Of a stretch of DNA of 64,000 bases, positions 13,178-23,968 are shown one piece after another. Origin of the DNA: Gnetum montanum (taxonomy: Eukaryota; Streptophyta; Gnetopsida; Gnetales; Gnetaceae). Position numbers and translations under genes: made by a program. The notes beneath the pieces were generated by a model. It was not told where the DNA came from, ran no database searches, and worked only from the letters and a program-made list of their open reading frames with translations. Location: contig MNCI01010462.1 of assembly GCA_015680685.1 (NCBI GenBank), positions 82,461 to 146,460 of the forward strand, written 5' to 3'. The first letter of the stretch is position 1. Each line of letters begins with the position of its first letter.

Positions 13178-13747
13178 TGTGACATCCTATCGCTAGATGT
13201 TATGGAAAATGTCAAATATATGATATGTTAGACATTACGCATATAAAGAAAATAAACCAATGCAAAATATATATGATATTTGACATTAGGTATAAATGAA
13301 ATAAAAGGAAAAATGTAGAAAGAGAAAAAAGAATGCTTTATTAATATGAAATAGTGTATCTAGATCATGCTCCAAGAGTGTTTCTTGGGGTTTCCTTTTT
13401 TGGCATCTATCCCTTAGAGGTAATCCAGCACTGCCACCATGGTTAGGCCTATAACCTGGCCAGAAGCGATGGAAATCCACTTCCTATTCTGCTTCACTTG
13501 ACTCACATGACTTGCTTATACTGGCTCAGCCACATAATGCTGGCATGACCTCTAACCTCAAGTATAAATTACTGAAGTCAAACCCCCAAACGTTACCTTA
13601 AGAGACATGTTCATTATTACAATGGACCCCTTTCAAGCCTTAATCACAACTACCCTTTTAGGTATTTTTAAGATAACAATAATACTTATTATGAAATGAC
13701 ACCATCTTCATTAGGAAGTAGCATCATTTGACAATGGGGATGTGACA
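13178..13747 (-). repeat. 3' LTR of EEP element copy A
   Basis: Minus-strand LTR beginning TGTCACATCC at 13747 and ending GGATGTCACA at 13178. It aligns along its length with LTRs at 16504-17103, 33332-33881, 50233-50804 and 60138-60684. Shared blocks include the CCATGGTTAGGCCTATAACC stretch (plus-strand view) and an AATAAAGCATTC poly(A)-signal region. The adjoining internal sequence ends in the purine-rich CCTTAGGTGGTAGAT, a decayed polypurine tract. Confidence 0.85.
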
Positions 13748-14148
13748 ATCTACCACCTAAGGTTTTGTTCATCCTCAAACACATTCACATTATCTATGTT
13801 TTTTAGCTTCAATGCTTTCTTTCATGATCTTGTGCTCCAATAATTTGATTTCTACTTTGAACTTGAAGTTGAGAAATATTATATGTAAAATTAAATATTA
13901 CTTTCTTGATACTTCATTTTCTAAGATTATAACAAAAGGTAAATTAAAGATTTATCAACCACCAATCACCAGTCTTAACTAGTGTCACACAAAGTACAAC
14001 TTGGATTTGGTTACCCAAGTGAAGGCAGGGCAAATTCTTTATCCCCTAATTTTATTATCATAGATATTTTACTTATCTAATTAAATTATAAATTAAACAA
14101 TGAATAAAATAATAAGATCATTAAATAAAAGTAAGAGTGAGATACTTC

Positions 14149-15275
14149 CTAATCTTGATCCACTTTATGAACTAATGGCAGTAATTGTAATTCTACCATA
14201 AGTGGTATGTGATTGGATGTTCTTGTTCGAGATGGCAAGGCTTGATCTTGATTATTCTCAACTTCTTCTAAAGTCCACTCTAGTAACTTGGTAACTTGAA
14301 AGAATATGACATCATACCAAATATAATCCAAATTCTCAATGAAGAATGTTGTTAACCCATCCTCATTAATCATTGCAGAGTAATTGGTAAACTATGATTC
14401 CTGATAAGTACTATCCATTAACATCATCTGTTTCTAAATTCTAGAATCTGATTTATCTACTAAAGATTCAAAGTAAGCAGAATATGTACTATCTAACGGA
14501 ATTACATGCTAAATTGATGGAAACATCTTCATTAGGTCATGTTCATCTTCCAAATATTTCTTTACAGATCCATATTTTAAGAATTGATAAATGCTACTTC
14601 TATATTTTGCATTGAAGTCTCCACAAATAATAAATTGAAGTGGATCAATATAACTTAGTAATAACTTATTCTTCAAACATTCTTCTATTTGCTTAATCAA
14701 GTATGCTCCTTGACATAGTCTAACATTAGAACATGTTGGTTTGATGATTAAATGTGTGTTAATCATGCATACACATCTTCCTAATAGATGGAATTTTACA
14801 ATTACTACCAAGGCTATTTGATTTTTCCAAAATGTTGATTTTTCTTTCTTTCCCATGGCTTGAAGTTCTAGAATTTCAAAAATCATATTTTCTAAACTTC
14901 ATTCAAATATTTGTACCAATTCAAACTTGGCTTCTTTGTAAAAGATCACACATCCATCCATGTTTTGATTTATGTAATATGCTAATCTATAAGGCTCAAA
15001 AGAAGAACTCCCATAAGAACCCTTTTTCTTGTAAATACCTTTGTATCCCATATTTTTCAAGTTTGGTTGGAATTGGTATAGAAATTTCCATGGAAAAACT
15101 ACTTGTAGGCACAAGACATCACCATCCAAATCTTCTAACTATGCTAAGATGTGTGGATATTGATACTCATGCCAATCCAAGGTGCATGATGGACATAGTG
15201 GATGTTGTTTCTCACTTGCTAAAGATCTTGCAAGCACATTTATGTTGCAACTTTCATTCACATTCTTGGATTCAC
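14149..15275 (-). pseudogene. Captured CCR4/EEP-family nuclease (deadenylase-like), copy A
   Basis: A single minus-strand frame of about 375 codons with only a handful of stops and no introns. EEP landmarks in order: an N-terminal MKVAT block where the family has a YN motif; LCPSCTLDWHEY; DVLCLQVV near 15100; MGYKGIYKK; MDGCVIFYKEAKFEL; MINTHL; CGDFNAK near 14620; LDYIWYD; and SNHIPLMVELQ near 14210. CCR4-type enzymes remove mRNA poly(A) tails using Mg-bound acidic residues. Two are lost here: Glu of LQEV reads Val, and Asp of SDH reads Asn. The length fits a whole EEP domain. Host CCR4 genes normally have introns, so this looks retro-copied. Family assignment is strong; the exact subfamily is not resolved. 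Confidence 0.85.
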
Positions 15276-15584
15276 TTCTAAATCATTTCTCTTCATGGGT
15301 TTTATCCACCTAGTTGAAACAAAATTTTGAGTCTCCATGTTGGTTTTTTCCCTACGTTTTAATTGTAGGTTGGATTAATAAACCCTTTTCTTGATAGTTG
15401 AAGATTGTTCTATTTCCTTAACTAATTCTCCAACTAATACATCAACTGATCATTAACTAATATATAGACTGATAATTAACTATTCCAACTAAATAACTAC
15501 ATTATCTATTTTTATAATTACATTATCTAATTTTAGTAATATTTAAGGTCACTACTTCAAGGTTTGTGTGACCCTCCTCTAGGC

Positions 15585-15735
15585 TAGCATGGCCAGTCTC
15601 GAAGTTTGCAAGGCCCCCTTATTGGCTGATGCAACCCTTGACTCGGCCTATGTAGCCTATCTCAAGGCCTATGTGGCCCATCTTAGGGCTTGCACCACTC
15701 ATCAATGGGCTTGTGTGATCCCTTGACTAGGCCTA
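15585..15735. repeat. 22-bp-period minisatellite, GC-rich type (copy A)
   Basis: Imperfect units such as AGGCTAGCATGGCC plus 8 more bases, repeated every 20-22 bp with consensus near GGCYTRCATGGCCC. A shorter relative lies at about 16325-16400. Matching arrays sit at the same place in the other copies (31600-31740 and 63430-63715). Confidence 0.7.
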
Positions 15736-15810
15736 CATGACTTCTATGCATGTTTGGTGGAGAGGTGGTTACTCGTGGTGTCTGGGAATGCAGTTTGTAG
15801 CAGCAGAGGA

Positions 15811-16045
15811 GGTGGTTTTTAGTAATGCTAGAGGTGGTTTTTGGTGGTGCAAGAGGAAATTTTCAATAGTATTGGAGGTGGTTTTTGATGGTGCTAAAGG
15901 CAATTTTCAATGGTGTTAAAGGTGATTTTCAATGGTACTGGAGGTGGTTTTCAGTAGTGCTAGAGGTAGTTTTCGACAATGCCATAGGTAGTTTTCAATA
16001 GTGTTGGAGGTGCTTTTTGATGGTGCTAAAGGTGGTTTATGGTAG
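15811..16045. repeat. 22-bp-period minisatellite, GGTGGTTTT type (copy A)
   Basis: Eleven imperfect units starting at 15811, 15833, 15855, 15877 and so on, exactly 22 bp apart, with consensus GGTGGTTTTCAATGGTGCTA plus two bases. 22 is not a multiple of three, so the Val/Phe-rich open frame across it is a by-product of the repeat. Homologous arrays lie at 31766-31940 and, with a different consensus, at 63745-63920. Confidence 0.85.
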
Positions 16046-16490
16046 CATATGTGGGGCACTACACAAAAATGGGCATGCAGTCGTGGACAATAGACATGTG
16101 ATGGTGAGTAGGTGGCTGATAGAAGAGATTGGATGCACAGTGCGACAGTAGGTGGCACAATAGTGGACAAGCATAGAGCATTGTGGTGGCTAGCATGCTA
16201 CAGTGTAGAGTGAGTTAAGTAGCATGGCACATGGTAGGTAGTAGAGTGGATCGATGGCATGTGTCATCAATATGGTGGGGTTGCATGGTAGCATGGTAGC
16301 TAAAGTAGTGGCAAGAACTAGGGCAGCACAATCCCTGCCGGGCCTATGTGGCTCCTGCTGGGCCTACGTGGTCCTTACAAGGCTAGCATGGCCTACCAAA
16401 GTTTTTCCTTTCTTTCTAATATAGATTATTCTTATTATTTTATGTTGTAGTCACTCCATGGTTTTGAATGGCCATTGGACCATTTTTTTT

Positions 16491-17103
16491 CTCTAATATC
16501 AATTATGACATCCTATCCCCATATGTCATGGCAAATGCCAAATATACGATATATTAAACATTATGCGTACAAAGAAAATATACCAAATGCAAAATATATG
16601 TGATATTTGACATTATGTGTAAAGGAAATAATAGGGAAAATGTAGAAAGAGGAAGAAAAGAATGCTTTATTGATATGGAATAACATATCTAAATCATGCT
16701 CTAAAAGTGTTCCCTGGGGCTTTCTTCCTTTGGCATCTATCCCTTAGAGGCAATCCATCGCTACCACCATGTTTAAGCCTATAACCTAGCTAGAAGGGAT
16801 GGTCAGTCCACCTCTTGTTTTGCTTCACCCAGCTTTCCATGACTTACTTGTATCAACTCTACCACACCATGTCGACATGACCTCTAACCTTGGGTATAAG
16901 TCTCATTGGTCAAACCCCCACAGGTTAACTCAAGAGACACATTTGTTATTACAACATGCCCTTTTGGGTCCGAATGACAGCTTCCCTTTCAGGTCTTACT
17001 CACAACCACCCTTTCAGGTCTTCTTAATATGACAATAATAATTATTATGAAGAGACAACAACTTCATTAGGCAACAATCTCATTTGGAAATAAGGATGTG
17101 ACA
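16491..17103 (-). repeat. 5' LTR (16504-17103) and primer-binding site (16491-16503) of EEP element copy A
   Basis: The LTR starts TGTCACATCC at 17103 and ends GGATGTCATA at 16504 on the minus strand. Directly inside is ATTGATATTAGAG, a decayed form of ATTGGTATCAGAG, the site complementary to initiator-Met tRNA. The bases that follow (GGCCATTCAAAACCATGG) match the leader after the LTR at 50233-50804, which confirms orientation. The LTR is longer than its sisters (600 bp) through a local duplication around the CCTTTCAGGTCTT blocks at 16987-17025. Confidence 0.82.
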
Positions 17104-17161
17104 ATAAGAGTAGCTATAGTATTTCACATTTTCTCATGTGACATTGTGAGATTTTTCTATC

Positions 17162-18420
17162 CTATTTGTAGGCCATATTCTTGTATTGAAAGATGATACT
17201 AGCCTTAGTTTCTAGAGCTTTTGGAATTTTTTTGCTTAACATGATCCTACTCACTTTCTCCCTAATCTTAAAATATTGAGTTGATCCCTTCCTCAAATTC
17301 ATAAAAGAGAAATGTAAAATAGTAAGTGTAGATTGTGATTTCTCTCCTTTCTTTTGTTGTTGTTGTTGTAGCTCCATCAATCTGTGTTATTCCAGTGATT
17401 ACTGTTGCTACTCTAGCTCTTTTAAAATTTTCTATGTTAAAAGTTGTTGTTGTTATATTTCTTTATGAAGCCTTATACTTTCTAATTGCAACTTCCTATC
17501 TCTCTTAACTCTTTCATATTTTATCTTATTAAGTGAAAATATTTCATTGGGCATGGCTTCTTCTGGCTCTAATAGTTTCCAAGAAAAATAATTTTCATCC
17601 ATTACTACTAAATATTCATCAAGAAAGTCTCTAGCTAAAGGGTGTTCCTTGTCCTTCATCCACTTACATACTTCAATTTCAAGTTGATCAAAAACATTGG
17701 ATAGAGGCTTCATTGATAAAATCCTCTTCAATTATTCTTAGGCTTCATTCTTTGTTCAATTCACTTCCCTATCTATAGTTCTTAAATAAGCTACATCTAA
17801 ATTGTGACGTTGATGGACCAGTTGAATAAATTCACTTTAGATATGAAGGAAAACTATATTTTTTTTTATATTTTTTAGCTATCACTCTTAAATGTGTTAA
17901 ATTGAAAATTTTCCAAAATAAAAACATTAAAGGAAAAACCACTTTTTAGTTATAATTATATCTTTTTAGTTATAAGGATCTTTCCCATTTATATCTTCTA
18001 ACTTCCATGGCTACTAGGTAACAAGCTTCAAATCTAGGTAATTTGAAAGCCATTCCTTCAAATCCTGCTATAAGGTTATGGGTGTAATGAGTGAAAAAAC
18101 ACTTAGAAAATACATGTTGCAAATTGTAACATTCACCATTTAACTTGAGGAAAAATATCATTGTAAATGTGGCACTAGTAGTCCATGAGCTGCAATCTTG
18201 CATACTTTAACTTATTTGAGTTTAAAATGCCTCATAAGTTGTTACTTCTGCACTTCCCAGGAGGAAAAAGTGATATTATGTCTATATATGGGCTTGGGAA
18301 GGTAAAACGTGCCTTTGGAACCATCAAATTTGGCATTTTCATGGGTTTTTAGAGAGGTACATCATCAAATACGTTGGATATATCTATCCCCAATGTAGAT
18401 GGTGTTGGGTTTTCACTTTC
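17162..18420 (-). pseudogene. Unrecognised degenerate minus-strand ORF
   Basis: Reading frames of 72, 92 and 77 codons (17162-17380, 17453-17731, 17970-18203) and a further open stretch to about 18420 look like parts of one broken protein. It has a Pro-rich start, then a GFEGMAFKLPRFEACYLV stretch, a charged Lys/Glu/Arg-rich C-terminal half and a short Gln run near 17350. I do not recognise the family. It could be an extra ORF of a retroelement or a captured host fragment. Frequent stops indicate no function now. Confidence 0.35.
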
Positions 18421-18429
18421 CAACAATAA

Positions 18430-20315
18430 CACCCAACTTAGTTACTACAAAACCTAGCATAGTTTCAAGATCAATGTTGGTGTTGTTGTATTTTCCATTT
18501 TTCCACTAATGGATAGTGTAGTCATAACATTTTCTAGGTGGTAACACCATGACCAATGTAGTTAACATGGATCTCTAGAAGAAGCAGCTTAGCTAGCATA
18601 GTCACCATGTTTTCAATAGGTTTCAATAACACCTACCATAGTCAATGTGAATGACAATGTAGTCATGTAATTTTTTGTACTATTTTTAGTATGTTGATGG
18701 ATTTTGGTGGCCTCGGTGCACTAAAACTCAACATAAATGATCAACTACATTGGAAATTATAATCATTACACCTACAATCAATCAATATATAATCATGGCA
18801 CTAATTTGTAGCATTAAATTAGCAACTAAAAGCCTATGAAACCTAAGCTTGAACATCATATTTATGTTCTAACTTTTGAAGTAACAACAATTTTCAACTA
18901 TTCCAAATATTCAATAGTTTCAATAATTTTTTTACAAGTTTTGAACATTTTTATAATGGAGTAATTAATAGCCCTTTTTGCAACCTTGAGAGCTTGAATT
19001 CCATTTTGTGTCTATGCTAAGCATTAGAGACCCTTGGTGCAACACCATTGGAACAAAAGCATGTATCATTGTTACCTTCATTTGTAGCCAAATTTGTAGA
19101 CCCAAATAGAAACTAGCAAGGAGTTGCATGAGATTGGAAGTGGCAAGTACCTGGATGGTGAAGATCGACTACAAAACACATTCTACCATTTCTAATAGGC
19201 TTCAAGCTCCATTCAAGCCAATTTATTGTGTGTTAAGCACACCATCTATGCATCTTGAACTTTACAATTTTATTTAATAAAGATTTTAGTTTAGATGTAG
19301 TCTAGATTTATTTTCAAGCTTAATTATGTGATAATTTGTTTTTGTTTAAATCTACAATTTTTATTCCTATTTTCATTTCCATTATATATTTTGTAAGTTA
19401 CTAGATGATAAACAAGATCATCTAGGACAACCTGAAACCTATTTTTTTCTGGAGGCCATTGGGATTTAGGGTTAAAATATAGTAGCCTAGGATTCTTGGT
19501 ATTCCAGAAATCAAATATTGTAGGCACTATAGTTTCTGCTGCTAGGAGGGCCTTTGCCTAAATTTTCATCCAAAATCTATTTTCAACATCTTCAAAACCT
19601 ATTTTCACCATTGTAACCTTTGAAACCTATAATTTTTTCCAATAACTATCAACGTTGGCATCCCACATCCTACCCATAATACACAACATAATTGTGAGGA
19701 GGTATTTGTGTTTTCATTGCATTTTCATAGTAGTTGCTGGATTCTGTGAAACCTAGTATAGTTGACAAAAATACCTGTAATTTTTTCCTTTTGAAACTTG
19801 CATTTGGAGCCTAAAATCCATCATAGGGGCATTTTGAAATCCAACACCCCTACTATGAAATTCTATAATCAAAAAGCTAGGATAGACATCTTGAGGAACA
19901 TCATCCTTGGAATACCAAAAATTTTCATAGTTCATACCGTAAAACCAAGGTAGATCCTTTAGTTGAAAAATTTCTAGTTTTATTTTCCCAAGTGAAAACC
20001 CATTTTGCACCTTCTACTGAAGTGTAGTTGGTGGGAAAGCACAATTGTCTACTACACACCTTTCTAGTGTAAACACACTTGAAAAATGAATGTAGTTGGT
20101 ATTACCAACTTCAAAATCACATCATCTTCCCAAGGGTGGCATACACCATTTTCACTTCATTAATAGTTTCAACTTCACTTTTCATGTATAGCCAACTACA
20201 CCATTAGGCAATCCCAACTTACTAAAAATTTTGCTAAAACTAGTAGAACTTCAAAAATCAAATTTTTGATAATTTCTTTCAGTAAGTCAACTATTTTACC
20301 CATTGAAATTACAAA
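18430..20315. other. Repeat-derived sequence with short minus-strand open stretches
   Basis: No recognised gene. Open minus-strand stretches at 19324-19527 and 19753-20010 have plausible protein-like composition (for example KDLPWFYGMNYENFWYSKDD) and may belong to the same unknown ORF family as 17162-18420, but nothing ties them together. The 18460-18680 stretch repeats short TGTAGT/CATAGTC words without a clear period. Confidence 0.25.
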
Positions 20316-20319
20316 CACA

Positions 20320-20604
20320 ACATCTGGCCAGGATGGAATAAGGATCTACAATCCTAGAGATCCTATTGTAGCCAAGTGTAGACAATTACTTAGGCTATGA
20401 GGGCAAAGCCTAGAATTATTTGTGCTTAACGAAGAGCACTATAACTATATTTGTGCAAATATCCAAGCTAGATTATTCCTTCCTCATGTAGAGGAAAAAT
20501 TAATGTGTGAGTACAAGCTAATCCATTATAGTGGGAAGGAGTACATACCCTCTCCCTATGATAAAATACCTAGGAATGATATCCATGCTAGTATAATTTT
20601 TTAG
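20320..20604 (+). pseudogene. Unrecognised ORF fragment upstream of a gypsy LTR
   Basis: A plus-strand frame of about 95 codons with one internal TAG. Its composition is protein-like (VAKCRQLLRL before the stop, then EEHYNYICANIQARLFLPHV and a YDKIPRNDIHASIIF ending). It stops where the LTR homology begins, so its true end may be cut by the insertion. The family is not recognised. Confidence 0.3.
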
Positions 20605-20612
20605 TTAGTTTG

Positions 20613-21092
20613 TTATTATTATAAATAATGTAATTAACCTCTAAATGGATGGGTACTTTGTTATGAGGATTTACAATTATTCATGGATCCCTTAGAAATG
20701 GATTTAACCCATGCTATTTAAGGCTAGGTTTAGAGGTTGTGTTGGCATAGAGTCATAGGCCTGAATTGGCAAGTGAAGGGAGTCAGGTGAAGTTAGATAA
20801 GAAGGGTATCATCACCCATTTGGCTAAATAGCCTAATCATGGTGGTAGTGCTAGATTACCTATTAGGCCTACATGGCATGGAAAGATAACTAAGAGGGCA
20901 TTATAGTGTACCACTTTTATTAATAAAATTTTCTCTTTCTTTTCCTTCCTATTAAATTTAGTGTCTAGTAATTTTCCAAGTTATTCATTCATTAAGTTAT
21001 TTCATGCAATTTTCATTATGGCACTTACAAATGCGATAAATTAAGTGACCAACAATCATTGTTCTAAATACATTTGGAAATGGGATGTCACA
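20613..21092 (+). repeat. 5' LTR of the split gypsy element
   Basis: Aligns with 36221-36726 from the AAATAATGTAATTAACC stretch onward. Shared blocks include the GAATTGGCAAGTGA stretch and the ATGGTGG-AGTG-TAGATTACCT stretch. It ends GGGATGTCACA at 21092, right before the primer site. The outermost 5' bases cannot be aligned, so the start is approximate and may be truncated. Confidence 0.7.
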
Positions 21093-21094
21093 TT

Positions 21095-21106
21095 TGGTAT
21101 CAAAGC
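21095..21106 (+). other. Primer-binding site, initiator-Met tRNA type
   Basis: TGGTATCAAAGC lies two bases after the LTR end, one base different from the common TGGTATCAGAGC. It is nearly the same as the site at 50807-50817 in the EEP element family. Confidence 0.75.
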
Positions 21107-21619
21107 AATCTATGATTTAGCAGCCAAAGTAGAAGAAAATATTATATTATTATTATTAAAAAGAAGAAGTACATTGATGTGGAATAGACGTAGTAAAAAA
21201 GGAAATGGAATAGAAAAGAGATGGAATAGAGAATAAGTGGGATAGAAGAACAAGGAAAGTAGGACTGTGATCAGTTATTTGCCTTAAATGCATCAACAAG
21301 ATCTAAGACTATCTTCAACTAGGATTCTTGTTCTTTGTCAGTGGAGTCCTTCTTATTCATTATCACCTTGCATCCCACCAAACCACCACACAATTGTTTG
21401 ATGTGATTGGAGGTGCTCTTTGTTGCAGTGTCTACCTCTTCCCTCTATTTATGTTTGGTCTCCATCAAATTCATTTGAAGAGATCAATTGGTCATGTCAT
21501 CCTATCATTCTTTTTATTTCCTCTGAATGCATAAAAATAAGATTAAAATTATGAATTATGAACAAAAAGATCAAATGGAAGAAAGAAAAGGAAGAGAAAA
21601 ACTACTCACTCAAATTTGA

Positions 21620-23560
21620 TTAGTCTCCATTTGAAGGAACCACTCATAATTCAATAGATGAATGCAAGATATGTAGCACTCTCTAATTTTCCTAAGAGTT
21701 GTTCTAGATTTTTGATAACTTCCAAAGCATCCTCAAGAATTTCATGAAAATAGAATGGAGCACCATCATATACTAGTTCATAGTCTTTCTTGAAGTCACA
21801 TGATCAAGACTGCCATATGTGATAGATCTTCTCATGAATGGCATATGATGTGTTCGTTGTAATCTGTTGATCAAGATGCCAAGATAGAACGAGTTCTTCT
21901 TTACCAACCACCACCATCTATCATAACATGTACGAGGAATCCAAGATAGAGACTGAAGGAGTCACTAGAATGGACCTAGGAACTAATGTCAACACTTCTT
22001 GTGGTAAGGAACCTCTTATAGGGGTTACATGAATAGATGTCACACACAGTGATTGTGGTGAAGAAGTGGAAGATGGAGAAGTGGTAGTTTGTTTGGCACT
22101 TGTGCCCGTTATATCATTTGTTTCCATTTCCCAAATAAAGTACCTCTGACCCATACAGATCTACAACATAAGACAACATCACATAAGAAGAAGGAAAAAA
22201 AAGGAAGTACTCAAACTTTAGAATTAATTAAATTTATCTCTAGTTCCTTTCCTTTATCTTTTCTAGTGCTATCCTTTTATTTGATACTTTCCTTTTGTTT
22301 TCAAATTATCAGGATTCCATACCCTTTCCAAGTACATTACCTCTATAAAAAATATCATTAGAAAATAATAAAGCATGCCATTAAATAAAATTATATGTAT
22401 ATATAGAAACCTTTAAACTAGTAAGCTCTATAGACAACGTTCGAGATGATTGGACCCTTTCGAAATTTTGAGCACCTTCAGTCTATGCACCATCCATTAG
22501 ATCATTTTGCATGCTAGATTGCATTACCAATAAATACATAAAAAGTCATAAATAAAAACAAGGATAAAAGATACATAAATATATATAAAATACCTTGCTT
22601 ATTCCCTATTGATTTCTAGCTTGCTACAAACCCATTTGACCTTTCTTAGCACCCTTGATCTTATTTCTTACAACTCTATCTTCTTCTAAAAATTTAGGAT
22701 ATAATTTGGCATTGAAACATCTAAAAATTTTAATTGAAGGATTATAACATAGACTAAGGGACATAATCAAAGGTATACAACAAATGGCATAAGGTTTTTC
22801 AGGATTCTATTGGGTGGCAACAACTTCTTCGATGGTTTGATGTAAGGAAGAAAAATAAGACAAGGACCAATCATAAAATCTACTTGTTTTGGCACCATGG
22901 AGTATAAAGATAGAATAAGTACTAACAAAGGGCTCTTGTTGATAGAATAAAACTTTACAATGAATTAATTGGCACAATTCAAAATTTATTTCATTAATAA
23001 AATCTCCATGAAAAAATTAAAGTTTGTGCAAAATCATGGATATAATTAGATAATTGTTCTTGACAAAATATTTAAAATTATGCAAAGAAAACTAATGTAA
23101 TCATAGGATCCTCCCCTAAGTAAAAACCTAAAACTACCTGAATATCATATGGAAGAAACATTATTAGCCCAAAAATTAGGTGGGAAGTGAAGCTTTTACT
23201 TTTATCATAGAGATTACACCATTGAATCATTAAATTTTTACATTATGATGCTTTGAAAATAGGAAAAACAAGTAACTCAAATAATCAAGAAGATGAGAGG
23301 TATTGGAATTACTCAAAACCAACTAAATTATGCATAAAATTAGAAGCAGTAATGACATTATTCTAGTGCAAATGTATAGTTACTAATTTAGAGCTACATG
23401 GAGGAGCTAGAGCTTTGGAAGAAGCTTGAGTTGGATGCTATGGAGTGATGATGTCACTGTAGAAATCTTCAACCTTCCATTGATGTTGTGCTATGATGGT
23501 CAAACACTTATTCTGTTATGTATTTCTAAAAGAAAAGCAGGTACCTAAGTGGAAGAAAAG
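21620..23560 (-). pseudogene. Unrecognised long degenerate minus-strand ORF
   Basis: Minus-strand frames can be followed in pieces from about 23560 to 21620. They include a Ser/Pro/Ala-rich piece (23340-23460), a hydrophobic middle (FVSTYSIFILHGAKTSRFYD near 22900), a Lys/Arg-rich KFLEEDRVVRNKIKGAKKGQ near 22670, a Thr/Ser/Pro-rich stretch (21921-22154) and a C-terminal DYELVYDGAPFYFHEILEDA near 21760. It would be about 600 codons if whole. I cannot assign a family. It lies antisense to the gypsy element, between primer site and gag, so it could be an antisense extra ORF or part of a nested element. Confidence 0.35.
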
Positions 23561-23968
23561 AGGAAGTATCAGATTAAGTTAATTAAAAATTAGTTAAATA
23601 TAATGCTTACATTTTATGATTTTATGATTTATAGGTCTAGCAAATTGGTATTATCACTAGTTGAATGCATAATTCTCTCTAAGATAATTCCAACAATACT
23701 AATTTTGGTAAAATTTAACTTACGGTTTGGGAGATACGATGTTTCTTGTGTTGTGTGTAGTTTAAATTAAATTTCTTTTATTAAATTGTTAAAATTTAAA
23801 TTTAATTTATCTTTAAGAGGAAATTCATCGGTTCAACCCTAGCCCCCATCAACCTCTATCATCATGCTCCATTGCATTGTCTATTTCCCTCTACCACTAT
23901 TCTCTCTACACTACTCTCCACCATGTCATCTACCCTATATCATGCTCATCCTTGACTACCTTTCATGG

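Larger units (their letters stand above)
13178..17103 (-). mobile_element. Non-autonomous LTR retrotransposon carrying a CCR4-type EEP gene (copy A)
   Basis: Complete element on the minus strand: 5' LTR 16504-17103, primer site 16491-16503, two 22-bp-period minisatellites, EEP reading frame 14149-15275, and 3' LTR 13178-13747. There is no gag, protease, RT or integrase, so it must be moved by enzymes from elsewhere. At 3.9 kb it is the shortest and cleanest copy; relatives lie at 28467-33881 and 60138-64000. The flanks (CCTAG at 13173-13177, ATAAG at 17104-17108) do not form a convincing target duplication, so it is old or rearranged. The captured gene lies in sense relative to the LTRs. Confidence 0.8.

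Noticed and set aside
14832-15281. 149-codon plus-strand open frame (and 61874-62272)
   Set aside because: Both are antisense shadows of the EEP frame, which has clear motifs on the minus strand.
15811-16045. CRISPR-like array (regular short repeats)
   Set aside because: Units are contiguous 22-bp imperfect repeats with no unique spacers, inside a plant LTR element: a minisatellite.
13173-17108. Target duplication around EEP element copy A
   Set aside because: Flanks CCTAG and ATAAG agree at only two of five bases, which is not convincing.
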